Shown in pieces: positions 60,316 through 64,000 of a DNA stretch of 64,000 nucleotides. The notes beneath the pieces are model-generated. The model was not told the origin of the DNA and ran no database searches. It saw only the letters and a program-made list of their open reading frames with translations. Location: assembly GCA_022497145.1 (NCBI GenBank), contig MU385878.1:62001-126000 (forward strand), given 5' to 3'. Position numbers and translations under genes: made by a program. Positions within the stretch are counted from its first letter, which is position 1; every line of letters begins with the position of its first letter. The stretch comes from Rostrohypoxylon terebratum. Its lineage: Eukaryota > Ascomycota > Sordariomycetes > Xylariales > Hypoxylaceae.

Positions 60316-60317
60316 GT
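60303..60317. repeat. Dispersed palindromic motif, copy 7, overlapping a stop codon
   Basis: TCCTAGGACCTAGGT; the TAG of ACC-TAG is the stop codon of the coiled-coil membrane gene. A further CTAGGTCCTAGG half overlaps from 60298. Confidence 0.85.
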
Positions 60318-61444
60318 TGTGAGTGAGCGGAAAGGCGTTTAATCGAATCCATGGATGTGTACAAATGAATTTGTAAAATTCAATTTAAATTTCTATTTCT
60401 AAACCTGGTCATATACCAGTCGGTTTTTTATGAGATTTTTTTACTAGGTAGCTGTTCGCATAATAATAGGTATATATTTCAAAAATTTAGAAAGTTTAGG
60501 AGTTTAGAAGAGAAGATTGAGAATTTGAAAAAGCATCTCCCGCTTCCCCCCAAAAGTCCGATCCCCGAAGTACGATAGCCTTCCAAATAGTGTATTTGTC
60601 ATCAATCAGTCCGGGCTGCCTAGGTTACGAGTGCCTAGGCCCTAGGCAGGCGTACGGTGTACCTGAATATTCGGTACTAAGCGGGTCCTGGAGACTGTAC
60701 CTGCTTTACCGCGGCTCGCAATTTCCGAGTCTGGGCTCCACTATTCGCTAGCAACTCCCTGGAAAAGGCGCTTACAACGCATGAAATGGTGCTGTAAATA
60801 GGTATAGGGCAACTAACAAATTTGAAATAATGGATGTTGCGATGGCCGTAAGCTCATGATGTCATACGTATGTCAACAAAGAACATTAGGTTCATTGCTA
60901 TCCATAATACAACCTTGGACTGATTGCCTAGTATTGATACGCGTATCCAAACATTTAGATACCCAAAGTAACCAAAGTACATACATCCATAACAGGGGAC
61001 CCCCGTCTTCACAAGCTTTTGACAAGCCGACAAATCGATTTCGAATTTGGAATTCCAAATTCCAAAAAATAGCATCGGGGACGGGACGTTCATAGCTTCG
61101 GGGTCAAGCAAAGTAGCATCCGCAAATCCCGGATGAGGCGACGCATCCAAAATTTGAAACTTAAAAGAATGACTATAAATCGATCGCTATCGAAGACATT
61201 TGGAGTTACGCATAATTCCATCATTAACTTCATTAGCATCATTAGACCTTCGAGTCACAATTGCTTTGTCTCACAGTTATCGTTATCACCTTGTCAATAC
61301 TACACCGCTACCAAATCAATATCTAAAAGTCATCTGACGCCAGCAAACATCAGTTTTGGCGGTTCTTTAATATCCATATTTAACGGGACGATCCCCCGAC
61401 TTTTAACTTCGCCTAGTCAAACAAGATTAATATCATCGTCCACC
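60316..61444. other. Intergenic: 3' region and DUF4336 promoter
   Basis: AT-rich with a CCTAGGCCCTAGGCAGG cluster near 60632-60648 resembling the dispersed motif. From 61133 the frame of the next gene is already open; its translation is Ser/Ile/Thr-rich and I treat it as leader, though a mitochondrial presequence cannot be excluded. Confidence 0.45.
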
Positions 61445-62350
61445 ATGTCGTCCAAACTCATCCCTTCCAACCCCTCTGACGTAGCTGTCATCCGGACCGT
61501 CACACCCAATGTCGTGACCGTCTCCGTACCATTCGCCCGATTCGGCATCATCCGAGTCGGTGGTCGCGGCACCATCAGTAAGCACATTCTCCCACCCGAT
61601 CCTTCACACACAGATTATATTAGTCATCCAGTTCACTTACACACCCCTTACATAGTACGCCTAACCTCCGGCACCCTCGCCGTCTTCTCGCCCGTCGCCC
61701 TGACCCCCGAGACCCAAGCCAAGATCAGCGAGCTGGGCGGGAACGTGGGCTACATAATCGCGGGGGACATCGAGCACCACATCTTCATCAGCGAGTGGGC
61801 GCGCGCGTACCCGGGCGCCAAGATCGTGGGGCCGAAGGGGCTAGCCGAGAAGCGGGCGAAGGTGCGCGACGACCCGAAGATCGGGCACGAGGCCTTCGCG
61901 TTCGAGTGGACGGCAGCGAACCACGCCTCGAACGCGGTGAGCGACGAGTTCGCCGCCGACTTCGACGTCGAGTACGTCGACGCCCACCCCAACAAGGAGG
62001 TCGTGCTGTTCTACAAGCCCGACCGCGTGCTCGTCCAGGCCGACCTCATGTTCAACTTGCCCGCGACCGAGCAGTACTCGCGGGTGCCCGAGGCACAGAA
62101 GAGAAGCCACGGGTTCCTGAACCGCGTTTTCGAGAGCTTGAATAGTACGGGTGGCGAGGCGAAGGGGATCAAGAGATTTCAGTGGTATGTGGCTAGTGGA
62201 AAGGACCGCGCTGGGTTTAATGAGTGCGTCAGGCGCATTGCCGCGTGGGACTTCGACTCGATCATCCCGTGTCACGGAGAGACGGTCGTGGGAGGCGGCA
62301 AGGAGCTGTTCAACAAAGTCTTCGAGTGGCATCTGCAGGGTCATAAGTAA
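61445..62350 (+). CDS. DUF4336-type, metallo-hydrolase-like protein
   Basis: Predicted 275 residues from exons 61445-61577 and 61656-62350. The intron is 78 nt, in frame if retained, with GTAAGC and CATAG ends; splicing gives GGRGTIIRLTSGTLAVFSPVAL, a much better continuation than the retained version. The protein resembles the fungal DUF4336 group, which shows a beta-lactamase-like fold: LAVFSPVALTPE, VGYIIAGDIEHHIFISEW, NKEVVLFYKPDRVLVQADLMFNLP and IIPCHGETVVGGG are recognisable blocks. His residues of a classical HxHxDH site are not all present. The ATG at 61445 (CCACCATG) has an ideal context; upstream in-frame Met at 61133 would add 104 residues. Exon 2 is very GC-rich. Confidence 0.72.
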   Translation: MSSKLIPSNPSDVAVIRTVTPNVVTVSVPFARFGIIRVGGRGTISKHILPPDPSHTDYISHPVHLHTPYIVRLTSGTLAVFSPVALTPETQAKISELGGNVGYIIAGDIEHHIFISEWARAYPGAKIVGPKGLAEKRAKVRDDPKIGHEAFAFEWTAANHASNAVSDEFAADFDVEYVDAHPNKEVVLFYKPDRVLVQADLMFNLPATEQYSRVPEAQKRSHGFLNRVFESLNSTGGEAKGIKRFQWYVASGKDRAGFNECVRRIAAWDFDSIIPCHGETVVGGGKELFNKVFEWHLQGHK

Positions 62351-64000
62351 GGGCTAGCGGGAAGTGCGCGGGTGATCTACGTCGGTGGCGTCTGTTGGTG
62401 CCTTACTACCCTTACGACCCCTAGGTGTGGAGTGATCCGGATGCAGAATGGCAATTTCCCCAGGAGCCTTGCTTCCGTGTGAATAAGTAGAGAATTGTTG
62501 GGATAGAGACGGCATCGATGATCCTAATGGGTGTACATAAGTGTGCAGGAAGCCGGTCGATCTCTTTGTATACTGATGCATGGGCGCGGGGGTTCCGGAG
62601 TATCTGGCATATTGTTCATGAGATACCAGTTTATTTTGTTTCAGATGCGTTTACGCCTGCCTCCTGCGTATATTGGAATTGAATTTCATCACATCACCCA
62701 TATTCGCGTCTCTCTTAGCTATCCGATCTCGATCCGGACCAGTATATTGACCCGAGCATGTTGGACGCGGCAATCGAAAATGATTACTGTTGCTCCAGTC
62801 GACTCGCACAGAGCTAGTTGTGTAGCTGTGTCAGCCACACAAACCCCATAGCACGTTCCTAACGATCCTCATGATCCTCAACACGCACGCAGCTCACCTT
62901 ACACAGCACACGTGAAAAAAAAAATTCACAGAATTCCGATATCCAGTGTAGCCACCTCGGCTTCTAGTGATCTACAGTGTCATTCATACAGACAGATGAA
63001 ACAAAATAGCATATCGTCGAAGAATTGTCATGGAGTATGTCTTAGAAAAAAAGGTAGATTAAGTAGGTACGCAAACTGCTTCCCCCTTTTTCCTTTTTCT
63101 CCCTTTCCTATTCCTTTCCATGTGATTCCACCCCAGATTCCCCAGATAATCCCCCATACCGTGGCTCCTTGAAAGAACGGATCCTATGGCGTGCCTAGTG
63201 CGCGCCCCGTATGATCAACCACTTAAACGCCGGTGAAGATGTTCTATAGAGAGAAGGATTTGAGACAAAATTCGGTAACTGTTGCCCTCTTCTAGCGTAT
63301 ATAGTCTACCTTTCTGTCTCCTAAAGCTGAACTGCCAAGGTCCTGATTAAGACTGCTATCAGGTGGTCCCTTATTAATGATGAAGAAATGTCTGGACTCG
63401 GGCCATCCCGTCCGCGCTCCTCTCCCTGTGCCTAGTGAATGCACGGTCCTGTTTCTCTCCCTCGTCTTATATGTCCTCCTGTGAGGTAAGCAATTTATAA
63501 GCTATTACATGCCGTTCGTCATAATACTTCTTCTTGGAGTATTTATGAATAGCCTAGTTCACTTGGAGGAGCTCTTGCTACGCTCCCTCATCGTTGTCCG
63601 CCCCCGGCGGCGCTCCTCTCGGCTTGAGTCGTCCGTGACATCACTGTCCTCGGTGTAGTAGCTAGACCCGATGTTAAAAGGGTTGTCTTTGGCGGAAACC
63701 CCTTCGTTCAAGACCTGCATTTCGTGTTAACATCGGTCTCAAGTGTGATTGTGGCTTCAGTCACGATTTTGGCCGGGTCGTAAGGGGTGGCATACTGTAC
63801 ATAGTCTGCAGCGCTGTCCGAATTGTGTGACTTTGTTTTGGCAGTGGACTGCCCCCTGTTTCATCGACGTTAGTCATCTCTCGTAACAAATACTTCAACT
63901 GCCGTGAGATTGGAAACTAGGATATTCCTCACATAGTAGTTTGCACAGTAGCAATGCATATTGACGAGAGATTCTCCGCGTATGAGGTATCAGTCTAGCT
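62351..64000. other. Window end: mostly non-coding, possible partial gene
   Basis: No complete gene recognised. The first ~135 bases keep the DUF4336 frame open after its stop, probably by chance. A minus-strand frame at 62354-62581 and plus frames at 62531-62851 and 62912-63172 have no recognisable content. A candidate terminal exon is listed at 63559-63720. Confidence 0.4.
63559..63720 (-). CDS. Possible terminal exon of a minus-strand gene running off the window
   Basis: A 53-codon minus-strand frame encoding an acidic then basic, Ser-rich tail (EGVSAKDNPFNIGSSYYTED, then DSSREERRRGR). A TAA lies two codons upstream of the ATG, but a TGCAG acceptor sits right after the ATG, with CTGA- and TTAAC-like branch candidates before it. 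I read it as a possible last exon whose upstream exons lie at or beyond the right edge. Weak evidence: no homology recognised. Confidence 0.25.
   Translation of the reverse strand: MQVLNEGVSAKDNPFNIGSSYYTEDSDVTDDSSREERRRGRTTMRERSKSSSK

Noticed and set aside
61133..61444. 104-residue N-terminal extension of the DUF4336 gene
   Set aside because: The ATG at 61445 has an ideal context and begins the conserved protein; the extension is low in conserved features, though a presequence is not excluded.
1..64000. CRISPR arrays, rRNA, tRNA, bacterial operon signals
   Set aside because: No spaced direct-repeat arrays, no rRNA-like blocks and no clear A/B-box clover-leaf found by eye; the gene structure is eukaryotic.

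Overview
The window is nuclear DNA of a filamentous ascomycete (Pezizomycotina, probably Sordariomycetes). The evidence is short introns of about 50-100 nt, plus one of about 250 nt in pal1, with GTAAGT-like donors and CTAAC/CTGAC-like branch sites. Intergenic spaces are 0.3-3.5 kb, and the gene content includes a Pal1-family protein, peroxisomal malate synthase, a Gin4-type septin kinase, a fungal DUF4336-type protein and a small cysteine-rich secreted protein. I see no CRISPR, operon, phage or rRNA signal and could not recognise a tRNA. All gene models are manual splices from the sequence.

Layout. 1-14.7 kb: a Gin4/Hsl1-type kinase, fumarase, malate synthase and a short-chain dehydrogenase, all on the + strand. 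18-22.8 kb: Pal1-family morphology protein and a Rad51-paralogue-like protein that has lost its nucleotide-binding motifs. 23-28.4 kb: a secreted fasciclin-domain protein (-), an intronless orphan (+) and an alpha/beta hydrolase (-). 30-35.6 kb: a degenerate ~120-bp repeat array, a coiled-coil orphan (-) and Nse4 of the SMC5/6 complex (-). 36.4-39.3 kb: Vps34 PI3-kinase, divergent from nse4. 42-46.7 kb: a Pro/Ser-rich orphan, mitochondrial enoyl reductase and Ubc13 (-). 48-52.7 kb: Mtc5/WDR59 of the SEA/GATOR2 complex. 53-56.4 kb: an 8-cysteine secreted miniprotein and glutamate decarboxylase (both -). 57.7-62.4 kb: a coiled-coil membrane protein and a DUF4336-type protein (+).

Most genes are housekeeping and not functionally clustered. 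Loose themes are central carbon metabolism (fumarase and malate synthase side by side; glutamate decarboxylase), autophagy/TORC1 control (Vps34, Mtc5), DNA repair (Nse4, Ubc13, Rad51-like) and cell shape or septation (Gin4-type, Pal1).

The observations most worth checking are: a 13-bp palindromic core present seven times in 64 kb; the ~120-bp repeat array at 30.05-30.57 kb; the hidden 68-residue cysteine-rich secreted protein with a 6-nt first coding exon; the Rad51-like protein without Walker motifs; a coding-like 35-codon extension after the fumarase stop; and three introns whose lengths are multiples of three and are easily mistaken for coding sequence.
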